Shown here in pieces: positions 36,940-46,767 of a stretch of 64,000 nucleotides of DNA. Source of the stretch: Selenomonas sp. WCT3 (lineage in GTDB: Bacteria > Bacillota > Negativicutes > Selenomonadales > Selenomonadaceae); NCBI GenBank assembly GCA_900100835.1, contig FNCM01000006.1, positions 62,001 to 126,000 on the forward strand. The letters are read 5' to 3'. Position numbers and translations under genes: made by a program. Under the pieces are notes generated by a model, which saw only the letters and a list, made by a program, of their open reading frames with translations, was not told the DNA's origin and ran no database searches. Numbering within the stretch: the first letter of the stretch is position 1; every line of letters begins with the position of its first letter.

Positions 36940-36948
36940 TGATATAAT
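36940..36948 (+). promoter_or_regulatory. Extended -10 promoter of the YvyF-like gene
   Basis: TGATATAAT, a perfect TATAAT at 36943-36948 with an extended TG. No convincing -35. The start codon is about 56 bases downstream. The divergent ireB promoter lies about 100 bases away. Confidence 0.55.
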
Positions 36949-37004
36949 AGAATAAATAAGATTTTCTATCCGCAAGGATGCCAGGGAAGGACGGTGTCTC
37001 TATC

Positions 37005-37442
37005 ATGAATAAAACCAGAAAACCACATTTGCATAACTGCCCACTATGCGGCCGCTTGTTTATGGATACCGGCCTAGGGTCATGTTCGAAGTGCTACGAA
37101 GAAACACGTGAGACGGAAAAACGTGTCATTGAATACGTCCGTAAATATCCTCACTCCACCGTCAAAGAGATTTGCGATGAAACCGGAACGGACGTAAAGC
37201 TCGTAACCCAAATGGTACAGCGCGGACAGTTTTATACCGACGGCATCAAGTACCTCTACCCCTGCAGCCGCTGCGGCAAGCCAATCAACCGGGGCGTTTA
37301 TTGTTCCAAATGTATCGGCCGACTAAACAAGGCTATCAAAGAATGCAACGACCGCGCCAACGATAAAAAAATGCAGGAAGAAGACGCGAAGAAAAAAAAC
37401 CGGCGTCCCCGCATTCATTGGATAGAATCGACCAAGAAATAG
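37005..37442 (+). CDS. YvyF-like zinc-finger protein (flagellar-operon family)
   Basis: 145 residues from the ATG at 37005 (AAGGACGG upstream). Two CxxC zinc knuckles: CPLCGRLF with CSKC near the N-terminus, and CSRCGKPI with CSKC in the middle. Between them is a winged-helix-like stretch (VKEICDETGTDVKLVTQMVQRGQF). The tail is lysine-rich. This fits the TIGR03826/YvyF family seen in flagellar regulons. No flagellar gene is adjacent. It ends two bases from the oppositely directed 37445 gene. Confidence 0.75.
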   Translation: MNKTRKPHLHNCPLCGRLFMDTGLGSCSKCYEETRETEKRVIEYVRKYPHSTVKEICDETGTDVKLVTQMVQRGQFYTDGIKYLYPCSRCGKPINRGVYCSKCIGRLNKAIKECNDRANDKKMQEEDAKKKNRRPRIHWIESTKK

Positions 37443-37444
37443 GG

Positions 37445-37927
37445 TCACAACAATATGTCGTTTTGCTGTAACCCCATAACCCGCTGAAGATCTTCCATCA
37501 AAAGACCTTCTAACTCATACATATCGAGCTGTGGATGTAGTGCCTGTAGGATCTGCCAAGCTGTCTGCTGCAGAACATCATACATAGGAGAATCCATCAG
37601 CTCATGAAATTCTGCTAATTTTTCCAGCAAGCGCTGGTATTCATCTTCAGAAAAAACTACTGCCCCATCAATAATGCGATCAACTTCTAAACGCAACCGC
37701 GTTTCCGGCTTATTTGACAAGTCAATTTTTGACTTGTCATTTTTTTGCGCTAATTTCTTGATACACGCCTCGGTTTCCGCCTCTGGGATATCAAGAATAC
37801 TGCCAATCCGTTCCGCATAATAACGATGGATTGCCGCCACTTCCTGCTGTTCCTCATCAAACGAATAATCCACCGCCTGATTGAGGGCTTCCTCATAAAG
37901 CCCTTTGATGTACTGCTCTTCTTTCAA
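37445..37927 (-). CDS. Hypothetical acidic helical protein
   Basis: Family not recognised. About 160 residues, mostly helical and acidic, with no signal or membrane segment. Core: DEEQQEVAAIHRYYAERIGSI, here QQEVAAIHRYYAERIG, and MYDVLQQTAWQILQALHP. The start is taken at TTG 37927 with AGAGG about 9 bases ahead; a TTG three codons upstream lies in the ribosome site. Its stop is two bases from the convergent YvyF-like gene. Confidence 0.7.
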   Translation of the reverse strand: MKEEQYIKGLYEEALNQAVDYSFDEEQQEVAAIHRYYAERIGSILDIPEAETEACIKKLAQKNDKSKIDLSNKPETRLRLEVDRIIDGAVVFSEDEYQRLLEKLAEFHELMDSPMYDVLQQTAWQILQALHPQLDMYELEGLLMEDLQRVMGLQQNDILL

Positions 37928-37972
37928 ATCTATCAACCTCTTTCCTTTGCCATATCACAGTATATCATATTC

Positions 37973-38010
37973 AAAAAAATACCGTTTGTCCTATCGTCGA
38001 CAAACGGTAT
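37973..38010 (-). terminator. Terminator of the dapB-asd unit
   Basis: A perfect 12-bp stem, ATACCGTTTGTC (37979-37990) with GACAAACGGTAT (37999-38010), and a T7 run on the minus strand. 22 bases after the asd stop. Confidence 0.9.
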
Positions 38011-38032
38011 TTGCTCTGCAATTATGGAAAGC

Positions 38033-39070
38033 TTATTTTTTAATCATATCATGTGCAATCATGTATTCAGCAATCTGCAGCGCATTGAGAGCTGCCCCCT
38101 TACGAATCTGATCGCCACAGCACCAAAGATTCAAGGCATTCTCACAGGAATAGTCCTTGCGGATGCGTCCTACCTCGACGTCATCCTTCCCTGACGTGAA
38201 AAGCGGCATTGGATATTCCTGCTCATCCGGATTATCATTCACCACAGCTCCTGGGAAAGCATTGATTGCCTTGCGGGCAGCTTCGACGCTGACTTCCTCC
38301 TCGAACTCAATGTTGACCGACTCCGCATGGCTGCGATATACCGGTACACGAATCGTCGTAGCCGTAACGCGAATGTCCGGGTCATCGAGAATTTTCTTCG
38401 TCTCGTTGACCATCTTCATTTCCTCTTTCGTGTAGAGGTTGTCCTGGAATACATCAATCTGCGGGATAAGGTTAAACGCAATCTGATAATGCTTTTTAAG
38501 CGCTGCTCCCGGCAGAATATTGGCCGTTACCTCGCGGCCGTTTACGATGTCGTCCACCTGCTGCTCAAGCTCAGCCATAGCCTCTTTGCCGCCGCCAGAT
38601 ACTGCCTGATAGGTGGAAACCACCACACGCTTGATTTTCGAAACATCATAAAGCGGTTTGAGTGCCATCAGCATGATGATTGTCGAGCAGTTCGGGTTGG
38701 CAATAATCCCCTTATGTTTGGCAATTGCCTCCGGATTGACTTCCGGAACGACCAAGGGAACTTCCGGATCCATGCGAAAGGCACTGGAATTATCGATAAC
38801 TACTGCACCTGCATCTACTGCCGGTTTCGCAAAAACCTTGCTGGCACCGCCACCAGCAAACAAAGCGATATCAACACCTTCGAAAGAATTTTCCGTTGTC
38901 TCCTCAACTGTATACTCTTTGCCCATGAACTGGATTTTCTTACCAGCACTGCGCTTTGACGCCAACATTTTGAGATTAGCAAAGGGGAAGTTACGTTCTT
39001 CAATAAGATTGAGGAATTCCTGGCCAACGGCACCCGTAGCACCCAGAATGGCAACATTGTATTTTTTCAT
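38033..39070 (-). CDS. asd: Aspartate-semialdehyde dehydrogenase
   Basis: NADPH-dependent step shared by lysine, threonine and methionine synthesis. 345 residues: ILGATGAVGQEFL nucleotide-binding start, active-site Cys in NPNCSTIIM, AVSGGGKEAM, and the His/Arg region VPVYRSHAESVNIEFE. Ribosome site AAGGAAG. Follows dapB by 35 bases. Confidence 0.97.
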   Translation of the reverse strand: MKKYNVAILGATGAVGQEFLNLIEERNFPFANLKMLASKRSAGKKIQFMGKEYTVEETTENSFEGVDIALFAGGGASKVFAKPAVDAGAVVIDNSSAFRMDPEVPLVVPEVNPEAIAKHKGIIANPNCSTIIMLMALKPLYDVSKIKRVVVSTYQAVSGGGKEAMAELEQQVDDIVNGREVTANILPGAALKKHYQIAFNLIPQIDVFQDNLYTKEEMKMVNETKKILDDPDIRVTATTIRVPVYRSHAESVNIEFEEEVSVEAARKAINAFPGAVVNDNPDEQEYPMPLFTSGKDDVEVGRIRKDYSCENALNLWCCGDQIRKGAALNALQIAEYMIAHDMIKK

Positions 39071-39104
39071 GTAAATTCTTCCTTTCGATGTTTATTTCAA
39101 CTAT

Positions 39105-39899
39105 TTAGAATTCAAGCAGCTGGTCCAAGCCAATCGTAAGTCCGCTCAATCCACGAACTTTCTTCGCTGCCAGGCAAACTCCCGGCATAAAAGATTCGCG
39201 ATTCAACGAATCATGACGAATGGTAAGCGTCTGCCCCAATCCGCCAAAAATGACTTCCTGATGAGCCACGTACCCCGGCAGACGAACGCTATGGATATGC
39301 ATGCCTTCATAGTCAGCGCCACGCGCCCCGCTGAGTTTTTCCTTCTCTTCAGGATGACCCTGTTTGTGTTCTGCCCGGACTTCGGCAATCATTGCCGCCG
39401 TCTGGATGGCAGTTCCCGATGGAGCATCGAGCTTGTTGTCATGATGGAGTTCAATAATCTCTACATCCGGCATGTATTTTGCCGCCTGTTTGGAAAGAAC
39501 CATCAGCAAAACTGCACCAATGGCAAAATTCGGTGCAATAAATGCCGGAGTGTTATTTTCTTCCGCCGCCTTGCGGATTTCGCCTTTCTGCTCCTCCGAA
39601 AGCCCCGTGGTACCGACTACCGGCGATACCTTATGACGAAGTGCCGTCATAACATTATCATAAACGACATCCGGACGGGTAAAATCAATCATGACCTCCG
39701 GCTGAAGACGTTCCAAAGCAGCAGCAAGGTCGGTTTCCACCAACACACCACTAGCCGGCAAACCAACGAGGGTTCCCGTATCGGCACCACCATGAATGTC
39801 ACATGCCCCCACCAGCGTCAAGTCTTTATCTTCCTGAACTGCTTTGAGAACCGCCTGTCCCATACGTCCACAGGCACCATTAACGAATACTGTAGTCAA
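39105..39899 (-). CDS. dapB: 4-hydroxy-tetrahydrodipicolinate reductase
   Basis: NAD(P)H-dependent enzyme of lysine/DAP synthesis. Starts at a TTG with AGGAGG 8 bases ahead. VNGACGRMGQAVL is the nucleotide site; the catalytic region is ELHHDNKLDAPSGTA. 264 residues. Transcribed with asd from the promoter at 39945-39972. Confidence 0.96.
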   Translation of the reverse strand: MTTVFVNGACGRMGQAVLKAVQEDKDLTLVGACDIHGGADTGTLVGLPASGVLVETDLAAALERLQPEVMIDFTRPDVVYDNVMTALRHKVSPVVGTTGLSEEQKGEIRKAAEENNTPAFIAPNFAIGAVLLMVLSKQAAKYMPDVEIIELHHDNKLDAPSGTAIQTAAMIAEVRAEHKQGHPEEKEKLSGARGADYEGMHIHSVRLPGYVAHQEVIFGGLGQTLTIRHDSLNRESFMPGVCLAAKKVRGLSGLTIGLDQLLEF

Positions 39900-39944
39900 G
39901 CTATGCGCCTCCTAGAAATTTTTACGCACAAAAGATGTGTATAT

Positions 39945-39972
39945 TGTATATCATGTCCGCCAATTATGTCAA
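39945..39972 (-). promoter_or_regulatory. Promoter of dapB-asd
   Basis: Minus strand: perfect TTGACA at 39972-39967, 16-base spacer, TATACA at 39950-39945. It leaves a leader of about 40 bases, with no room for a lysine riboswitch. Confidence 0.7.
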
Positions 39973-40013
39973 GATGTTCGCGACAAAAAGACGGATTTCT
40001 ACCTTAAAATGTA

Positions 40014-42089
40014 TCATGTATCCGTAATATTAAGAAATTGCTGTTGATACTGCAACGCCAAAACCGGCAAAACAAAACGGACATCTTCCCTATTTTCCAT
40101 GGTTTCCATCGCTGCCCTACGGGCTGACAACAGGATATCCATATCCTTTAGAACATCAGCAATCTTCAAATCTGGCAGGCCATGCTGCATGGAACCGAAA
40201 AATTGCCCTGGGCCACGAAGCTTCAGGTCTTCCTCCGCCAGTTTAAAACCATCGGTAGTTTCTGCCATAATACCTAGGCGCTCCTTGGCATTTTCGGTTT
40301 TCATCTCCGAGACCAGAATGCAGAAGGACTGATATTTCCCACGACCGATACGCCCGCGCAACTGATGCAGCTGCGCTAACCCAAATCGCTCCGCATTCTC
40401 GACGACCATAATACTGGCATTGGGTACATTAACCCCGACTTCGATAACCGTCGTAGATACCAGCAATTTTATCTTGTCGTCATAAAAATCCTGCATGACT
40501 TGTTCTTTTTCTGCCGGCTTCATCCGGCCATGAACCAAGCCCACCGGCACATCGCGAAAAATACCATACCGCAATTCATCATAGATTTCCTCAGCTGACG
40601 GCAGCGGACTTTCCTCATTCATCTCGATAAGCGGACAAACCACATACGCCTGCCGTCCCGCTTGAAGCTGCGACAATACATATTGATATATGAGTTCCCG
40701 GCGATCCGGGCGGCGCACGAAAGTGCGGATTGGCTGACGTCCTGGCGGCAGCTGCTTGATAAGGGATACATCCAAATCGCCATAAACCGTAAGCGTCATC
40801 GTCCGCGGAATTGGCGTTGCTGTCATGACCAACACATCCGGCATAAGACTTCCCTTTTTCTCCAATTCGGCCCGCTGGGCGATGCCAAACCGATGCTGCT
40901 CATCGGTTACCACCAAACCAAGCTTTGAGAAATGAACCCCCTCCTGAATTAAGGCATGGGTTCCAATAACGATATCGAGCTCGTGATTTTCAATGGCTCC
41001 ATACATCGCTTCCCGTTTTTTCTTGGTAAGCCGCCCCGAAAGGAACCCAATGCGGATGCCTAAAGGCTCTAACTGGCGGCAAAAGCCCTCATAGTGCTGG
41101 CTGGCCAAAATCTCCGTAGGAGCCATCAGCGCTCCTTGATACCCATTTTCCACAGTCTTAACTAGGGACAACATGGCCACTACGGTTTTGCCAGAGCCCA
41201 CATCCCCCTGCACCAGGCGCCGCATGGGAATCGGGCTTTCCATATCCCGGCATATTTCCTGCCACACCTTGGACTGATCCTCCGTAAGGGTAAAGGGCAG
41301 GTTGTCCTCGAGTTTTCGCACCAGTTCACTGTTTAGCAAATGGCGGATTCCCTTTTTCTTTTCCCGGGACTGTTTCTTTAGGACCATAAGGCCACACTGA
41401 ATCAAGTAGAGTTCCTCAAAGGCCAGCCGGTTGCGCGCCGCCTTTAATTCGGCAAAATCTCTGGGAAAGTGAATCTTATAAAAGGCCTCCCGGCGCGCCA
41501 GCAAATGGAAACGTTCCCGGATTCCTTCTGGAATCACTTCCGGCAGATCGAAGTCTTCCTGCCAAAGCCCGGCGATAATCTTGCGGAAAAATTTTTGTGG
41601 CAATTTATCGGTGGCTGGATAAACGGGTAAAATCCCACACATCGCCTCGGGACTTTCTTCGTCCTCTAAAATCTGAAACCCCGATAACTGGCTCATGGCA
41701 AACTGGCCTCGGCCGCCATAGGCGTACTCCGCCTTGCCCGTCACAAAGACCCGCTTGCCGGTCACCAGTTTTTTCTTGAGGAATTTCTGATTAAACCAGG
41801 TCACCTGCAAGAATCCTGTGCCATCGCCAATAAGCGCCGTCAATATCGTCATCCCCCGGCGTCCCGCCTGCCGCTCGGTTACATTCATAATAACGCCAGC
41901 AACGGTCTCACGCTCTCCGGGCTTTAACGCCCCAATTTTCGTTAGGACGCTTTGGTCCTCATATGTTCGCGGAAACCAGGTCAGCAAATCATAAACGGTG
42001 CGAATCCCCAGACGATTGAGTTCCGCCTTCTTTTTCGGTCCAACGCCCCTCACATATTGAATGGAATCTGTCAGTTTCAATGTCATCAC
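40014..42089 (-). CDS. recG: ATP-dependent DNA helicase RecG
   Basis: 691-residue branch-migration helicase. N-terminal wedge/OB domain ([16 protein letters not shown]), Walker A in [16 protein letters not shown]-type box as DEQHRFG, motif [14 protein letters not shown]-terminal helicase domain ([27 protein letters not shown]). The start is uncertain between a GTG (42089), the next ATG and a TTG just after, because the only ribosome site AGGTG overlaps the first two. Confidence 0.96.
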   Translation of the reverse strand: MMTLKLTDSIQYVRGVGPKKKAELNRLGIRTVYDLLTWFPRTYEDQSVLTKIGALKPGERETVAGVIMNVTERQAGRRGMTILTALIGDGTGFLQVTWFNQKFLKKKLVTGKRVFVTGKAEYAYGGRGQFAMSQLSGFQILEDEESPEAMCGILPVYPATDKLPQKFFRKIIAGLWQEDFDLPEVIPEGIRERFHLLARREAFYKIHFPRDFAELKAARNRLAFEELYLIQCGLMVLKKQSREKKKGIRHLLNSELVRKLEDNLPFTLTEDQSKVWQEICRDMESPIPMRRLVQGDVGSGKTVVAMLSLVKTVENGYQGALMAPTEILASQHYEGFCRQLEPLGIRIGFLSGRLTKKKREAMYGAIENHELDIVIGTHALIQEGVHFSKLGLVVTDEQHRFGIAQRAELEKKGSLMPDVLVMTATPIPRTMTLTVYGDLDVSLIKQLPPGRQPIRTFVRRPDRRELIYQYVLSQLQAGRQAYVVCPLIEMNEESPLPSAEEIYDELRYGIFRDVPVGLVHGRMKPAEKEQVMQDFYDDKIKLLVSTTVIEVGVNVPNASIMVVENAERFGLAQLHQLRGRIGRGKYQSFCILVSEMKTENAKERLGIMAETTDGFKLAEEDLKLRGPGQFFGSMQHGLPDLKIADVLKDMDILLSARRAAMETMENREDVRFVLPVLALQYQQQFLNITDT

Positions 42090-42164
42090 CTAAAACATTC
42101 GTTTGTACTCTTTCATTCTACCAAAAACCATCTTTTCCCACAATGGCAAAACCTGTGCAATACC

Positions 42165-42193
42165 TTGCTATCCATGCTCCCTGTCTTTATAAT
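42165..42193 (+). promoter_or_regulatory. Promoter of the Cof-type phosphatase
   Basis: TTGCTA at 42165-42170, a 17-base spacer and TATAAT at 42188-42193. Transcription would begin about 15 bases before the ATG. Confidence 0.65.
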
Positions 42194-42214
42194 AATAACG
42201 ACAGGAGGGTTCAA

Positions 42215-43081
42215 ATGATTCGATTAATTGCTACCGATATGGATGGTACCCTGCTTGACGGCAACCATCAGATATCACCGGAAAACATCGCCGCTATCCG
42301 CGCTGCCCAGCAGCAGGGAATAAAATTTGTCATAGCCACCGGCCGCATTATGGCCGATGTCCAAGCTTTCATCGAAAGCTATGGTCTTGCCCCCTACTAT
42401 CTAACGATGAACGGTGCCGAGCTTCATGCTCCTGACCATCAACTGCTTCACTCTGCCTACATCGACCATCAGCGAAGTCAAAAGATATACGAAATCATCA
42501 CCCAGTTCCAGCACTTCAATCTGGAAATCTACACCGACCAGGGCCATTTTAGTGCCAACTCCCGGATGAAAACCTATCGCGGCCTTTTAGATCGCATGCG
42601 GGAAGTTCGCCCCGGCACCAATTTCTTGAAAAATTTTCTCTGGTCCCTTAAAAATCCCCACTTCAAAAAACTTCAATATATAAAGGACTTCCACGAATTC
42701 TGGCAAAGCGATATAAACATCGCCAAATTCATCACCTTCAGCCGTGCTCCCGGCCGGTTGGCCGCGCTGGCTGAGCGGTTAGAAAACGAAGTACCAAATC
42801 TTGCCATCTCCGCCAGCTTCCGCACCAATATCGAAATCAACGATGCCGCTGCCACCAAGGGCAACACCCTAAAGGTTCTGACCAAAAGCCTTGGCATCGC
42901 CGAAGAGGAAGTGCTTGTTTTAGGCGATGGCACCAATGACCTTTCCATGTTTGAGGCCTTCCCCTCAAACGCCACGGCCATGGAAAACGGTGTCGCCAAA
43001 CTCAAAGAAGCCGCTGCCCATATTACCAAAGACAATCTTCATAACGGCGTAGCCGCCGCCATTCAAACTATGCTTTCTTAA
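42215..43081 (+). CDS. Cof-type HAD phosphatase
   Basis: 288 residues from the ATG at 42215 (AGGAGGG upstream). HAD motif I DMDGTLLDG at the N-terminus, motif II IATGR, C-terminal GDGTNDLSMFEA (motif IV), with KGNTLKVLTKSLGI before it. A C2-type cap lies between. Cof enzymes dephosphorylate sugar phosphates or flavin precursors; the substrate is not predictable here. Longer upstream frames overlap the promoter. Confidence 0.92.
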   Translation: MIRLIATDMDGTLLDGNHQISPENIAAIRAAQQQGIKFVIATGRIMADVQAFIESYGLAPYYLTMNGAELHAPDHQLLHSAYIDHQRSQKIYEIITQFQHFNLEIYTDQGHFSANSRMKTYRGLLDRMREVRPGTNFLKNFLWSLKNPHFKKLQYIKDFHEFWQSDINIAKFITFSRAPGRLAALAERLENEVPNLAISASFRTNIEINDAAATKGNTLKVLTKSLGIAEEEVLVLGDGTNDLSMFEAFPSNATAMENGVAKLKEAAAHITKDNLHNGVAAAIQTMLS

Positions 43082-43083
43082 AA

Positions 43084-43130
43084 AAAAGGATGTATCGAAA
43101 CGCTCTTGCGTCTTCGATACATCCTTTTTG
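43084..43130. terminator. Bidirectional terminator between Cof and DUF4127 genes
   Basis: 14-bp arms, AAGGATGTATCGAA (43086-43099) and TTCGATACATCCTT (43113-43126), flanked by A and T runs, so it works for both convergent genes. Confidence 0.9.
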
Positions 43131-43138
43131 TCGTTTGC

Positions 43139-44740
43139 TTAGTAGTTAAAATCCGCTTCAAACATGCGATGCCAAGGAAGGGTTACCTCCATGGTATCCA
43201 GCCCCTCATAAGGGGGCAGATTCTTGATGGCAAATTCCCGCATCAGGATATTAATCCGACTGACAATTCCCGGTTCCATATTCCCCATATTGCTGTAGAC
43301 ATCCCAACGGCGGAAACCAGCAATACTCTTGCCCACCTGGGTGCGAACCACCGACTGATAGCCCCAGTCCTCGACATAACGCCGGGTCAGCAGACGATCC
43401 GCATCATCGTCGGTCATGCGCCCTGAGAGCAGGCCCGTGGCAATAACAAAGCCCGTGGTATTAGTGGGGGTATTCCAGCCGCCATAGGCCCGAAGCTTAT
43501 AGAGCAGATTCTCACCATGAAGAGCCTGCATCAGCGCATTGTCGGCACCGTTGGCAAAGGCAATATCGGCAACCCCTACAGCCGTTCCATAACTGAGATT
43601 TTTCTGAATCAGCTGGACAAAATATTTCGTCGTTCCACGGTCGCGGCCATCGTTGGCAATGCCATCGCCCACTGCAGTAATCTGATTCGCCTCACCAGTT
43701 CGGCCATCGGCATTGGTATTTACCAGCAGGATAAAATCGGCCCGCTTGGGACTGTTCACCACCATGCCGCCAGCGGTGCGAACCGACTGGCGAATGGTCT
43801 CATCGATGGGGGTATCGGAATAGCCCGGAATCGTAGCTCCCCCTTTTCCTTCATTATATTGGACGTAAATAAAGGGAATCTGTTTTTCCAAATCGTTAAT
43901 GGCCCGGCTTAACAGCAACGCTCCGAATTCATCGATACCAGCTAGCACCTGGAAGCGCGTGCTAGGAATATCCTTCCCGTATTGTTCCAGGTTCCGGCCC
44001 TCGCGATGAGTCTGGGAAAAATGGGCATTGTCGTCTTTGCCCACCACCAAGTAACTGATAATACCCTTGCGGGTAAGGTCAATCAGCTGTTCATTTACCT
44101 TGACGTTCTTCTCGCGCCTTTCGCGCCAGTCCTTCCAGACCTTTGCCGGCACAGCCTGTTCATGAAGCTCCATGGCCTTTTTCTCGATGGGCTCTAACCT
44201 CTGCATCTCTTCTTTATCCGCATAAGTCGTAGCCTGAAAGATATCCGCGCCATAATGCTGATAATAAGCCGGTTCGGCATTGCCGGAATAAAGGCCGCTG
44301 CGCGGGGTGCGCATCACCGAGCTGAACACATAGAGGTTCAGTTTGGGATTCTCCTGCCGCAGGGTTTCAAAGCGCTTTACCCGCTTAGCCAACGCCTGCT
44401 CGGATAATTCATGATTTCTCGATGGTACCAAGCCGCCGTATATCATGGAATCCGAGGAAAACATCGCCCCATCGGCATTTTTTACATTCTGCTCGGCCCA
44501 CTCCCAAAGTTTTTCTGGATTTCCCGGTTTATCCACACCATCGCTCAAAAGGTTTCGCGGTGGAACAATGACTTCGTAGCCAGCCGCACGCGCCACATCC
44601 GCAGTCTCTTCACAGGATATGGGCCGCGTATCATGAGGAATAAAGACCAGTTTCCCCTTAGCAGCCTCCACACTGCCAATCAGAAAGACATGGGCCGCCA
44701 GCATTAGGATTCCTCCCAGCACTATCCTCACTAACTTCAA
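43139..44740 (-). CDS. DUF4127 family exported protein
   Basis: 533 residues. The N-terminal signal peptide (VRIVLGGILMLAAHVFLI, cut near VEAA) points to export. Family features: FIPHDTRPISCEETADVAR and MFSSDSMIYGGLVPSR near the start, VVGKDDNAHFSQTHRE and GIDEFGALLLSRAI in the middle, VGDGIANDGRDRGTTKYF. DUF4127 has no assigned activity. TTG start with AAGGAG 7-9 bases ahead. Confidence 0.88.
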   Translation of the reverse strand: MKLVRIVLGGILMLAAHVFLIGSVEAAKGKLVFIPHDTRPISCEETADVARAAGYEVIVPPRNLLSDGVDKPGNPEKLWEWAEQNVKNADGAMFSSDSMIYGGLVPSRNHELSEQALAKRVKRFETLRQENPKLNLYVFSSVMRTPRSGLYSGNAEPAYYQHYGADIFQATTYADKEEMQRLEPIEKKAMELHEQAVPAKVWKDWRERREKNVKVNEQLIDLTRKGIISYLVVGKDDNAHFSQTHREGRNLEQYGKDIPSTRFQVLAGIDEFGALLLSRAINDLEKQIPFIYVQYNEGKGGATIPGYSDTPIDETIRQSVRTAGGMVVNSPKRADFILLVNTNADGRTGEANQITAVGDGIANDGRDRGTTKYFVQLIQKNLSYGTAVGVADIAFANGADNALMQALHGENLLYKLRAYGGWNTPTNTTGFVIATGLLSGRMTDDDADRLLTRRYVEDWGYQSVVRTQVGKSIAGFRRWDVYSNMGNMEPGIVSRINILMREFAIKNLPPYEGLDTMEVTLPWHRMFEADFNY

Positions 44741-44812
44741 ACAATCATCTCCTTCGAACTTATACGAGTATTACTATACCATACTATTGTTGCAATTCGA
44801 TGAGAAAAATTA

Positions 44813-44842
44813 AAAAAGGAGTCAAAACCTGACTCCTTTTTC
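44813..44842 (-). terminator. Terminator of pckA
   Basis: 11-bp arms AAAAGGAGTCA/TGACTCCTTTT (44814-44824 and 44830-44840) with a TTTTTT run on the minus strand. Confidence 0.85.
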
Positions 44843-44872
44843 ATTAGGTGAAGATGTGTGTAAGAGAATGAA

Positions 44873-46489
44873 TCAGAGCTGTGGGCCAGCAGCGACGAGG
44901 GCCTTACCAGCTTCATTCGTCTCATATTTCTTGAAGTTCTTGATGAAGCGCTCAGCGAGGTCTTTAGCTTTTGCTTCCCACTCAGCAGCATCTTTATAGG
45001 TATCTTTCGGGTCGAGGATATTCGTATCTACGCCCTCGAGTTCCGTCGGAACTTCCAAATTGAACATCGGGATTTTCTTGGTCGGTGCTTTCTTGATAGC
45101 GCCGCTATGGATAGCATCGATAATGCCACGGGTATCTTTGATGGAGATACGTTTGCCAGAACCATTCCAGCCCGTGTTGACCAGATATGCTTTCGTGCCA
45201 TTAGCTTCCATCTTCTTAACGAGCTCCTCAGCATATTTCGTCGGATGGAGTTCGAGGAATGCCTGCCCGAAGCAAGCGGAGAATGTCGGCGTCGGCTCCG
45301 TGATGCCGCGCTCCGTACCAGCCAGTTTAGCCGTGAAGCCGGACAGGAAGTAGTACTTCGTCTGCTCCGGAGTCAGAATGGAAACCGGCGGCAGTACGCC
45401 GAATGCATCAGCGGAAAGGAAGATAACGCTCTTAGCGGCCGGAGCAGCACTGCGGTCGTTAACGAAGCCTTTAACCGTGCTCTTGATGTGGTCGATTGGG
45501 TAAGATACACGCGTGTTCTCCGTGATGCTCTTATCCGCAAAGTCGATGTTGCCTTTGTCGTCAAGGGTTACGTTCTCAAGCAGAGCGTTGCGTTTGATGG
45601 CGCCATAGATATCCGGCTCCGATTCCATATCCAGATTGATAACCTTTGCATAGCAACCGCCTTCGAAGTTGAAGATACCTTCATCATCCCAGCCGTGCTC
45701 GTCATCACCGATGAGGAGACGTTTCGGATCCGTGGACAGCGTCGTTTTACCCGTGCCGGAGAGGCCGAAGAAGATAGCCGTGTTCTGGCCCTGTTTATCC
45801 GTATTAGCGGAGCAGTGCATAGCAGCAATGCCTTTGAGCGGGAGGAAGTAGTTCATCATGGAGAACATACCCTTCTTCATCTCACCGCCATACCAGGTGT
45901 TGATGATAACCTGCTCACGTTTCGTGAGATTGAAGGCAACAGCCGTCTCCGAATGGAGGCCCAGCTCTTTGTAGTTTTCAACTTTAGCCTTAGAAGCGTT
46001 GTAAACAACGAAATCCGGTTTGAAGTTTTCCAGTTCCTCAGCCGTCGGTTTTACGAACATGTTCGTAACGAAATGAGCCTGCCAAGCAACTTCCACGATG
46101 AAACGTACAGCCATGCGCGTATCTTTGTTAGCGCCGCAGAAAGCATCAACAACATAGAGTTTCTTGTTGGAGAGCTCTTTCTTGGCGATTTCTTTGAGAA
46201 CATCCCAATTCTCTTCGGACAGACGATGGTTGTCGTTGTGGTATTCTTCCGAATCCCACCATACCGTATCATGTGCCGTAGCATCATCAACGATGTATTT
46301 ATCTTTTGGGGAACGGCCCGTGAAGATACCCGTCTTAACGTTTACTGCACCCAGTTCCGAAACCTGACCAACCTCGAAGCCTTCGAGACCAGCCTTCGTT
46401 TCCTCTGCGAACAAGGTTTTGTAAGACGGATTGTGGATGATTTCCGTTGCGCCCGTGATTCCATACTGACTAAGATCGATGTTTGCCAT
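44873..46489 (-). CDS. pckA: Phosphoenolpyruvate carboxykinase (ATP)
   Basis: Interconverts oxaloacetate and PEP. In rumen-type Selenomonads this enzyme often runs in the fixing direction toward succinate/propionate (knowledge, not seen here). Motifs: [30 protein letters not shown]-loop [42 protein letters not shown]. About 538 residues from the ATG at 46489 ([10 protein letters not shown]), with AGAGG upstream. In-frame ATGs up to 46564 would add a tail not usual in the family. Confidence 0.97.
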   Translation of the reverse strand: MANIDLSQYGITGATEIIHNPSYKTLFAEETKAGLEGFEVGQVSELGAVNVKTGIFTGRSPKDKYIVDDATAHDTVWWDSEEYHNDNHRLSEENWDVLKEIAKKELSNKKLYVVDAFCGANKDTRMAVRFIVEVAWQAHFVTNMFVKPTAEELENFKPDFVVYNASKAKVENYKELGLHSETAVAFNLTKREQVIINTWYGGEMKKGMFSMMNYFLPLKGIAAMHCSANTDKQGQNTAIFFGLSGTGKTTLSTDPKRLLIGDDEHGWDDEGIFNFEGGCYAKVINLDMESEPDIYGAIKRNALLENVTLDDKGNIDFADKSITENTRVSYPIDHIKSTVKGFVNDRSAAPAAKSVIFLSADAFGVLPPVSILTPEQTKYYFLSGFTAKLAGTERGITEPTPTFSACFGQAFLELHPTKYAEELVKKMEANGTKAYLVNTGWNGSGKRISIKDTRGIIDAIHSGAIKKAPTKKIPMFNLEVPTELEGVDTNILDPKDTYKDAAEWEAKAKDLAERFIKNFKKYETNEAGKALVAAGPQL

Positions 46490-46571
46490 TTTACATTCAA
46501 CCTCTTTCATAAATTGTTTAAATAATTGAGTGACTTTGTCATAATTTTTCATATGCCCTGTCACGAGTATT

Positions 46572-46600
46572 ATATTAGCTTATTTTTCCATAAATGTCAA
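46572..46600 (-). promoter_or_regulatory. Promoter of pckA
   Basis: Minus strand: perfect TTGACA at 46600-46595, 17-base spacer, TAATAT at 46577-46572. Leader of about 75 bases before ATG 46489. Confidence 0.65.
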
Positions 46601-46659
46601 CTATTTATTTACCAAAAGCTTTAAATTTTTATTTATCACAATTATTTGTCAAAACTAAA

Positions 46660-46709
46660 GAATAAAATAAAACACAACAAAAACATTTATTGTTTCCGTT
46701 GTGTTTTAT
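46660..46709 (-). terminator. Terminator of thrC
   Basis: 12-bp perfect arms ATAAAACACAAC (46667-46678) and GTTGTGTTTTAT (46698-46709), with an inner AAACA/TGTTT stem and a T-rich end on the minus strand. It sits 60 bases after the thrC stop. Confidence 0.75.
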
Positions 46710-46767
46710 AAAAAATCGATTTTCCGTAAATTTTTGGCGTTTTACTACCGATTTCGGCTATTTTTGA

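Noticed and set aside
39900..40013. Lysine riboswitch upstream of dapB
   Set aside because: The promoter leaves a leader of only about 40 bases.
45107..46525. 472-codon plus-strand frame opposite pckA
   Set aside because: Antisense shadow of a highly biased, conserved gene; no ribosome site and no recognisable family.
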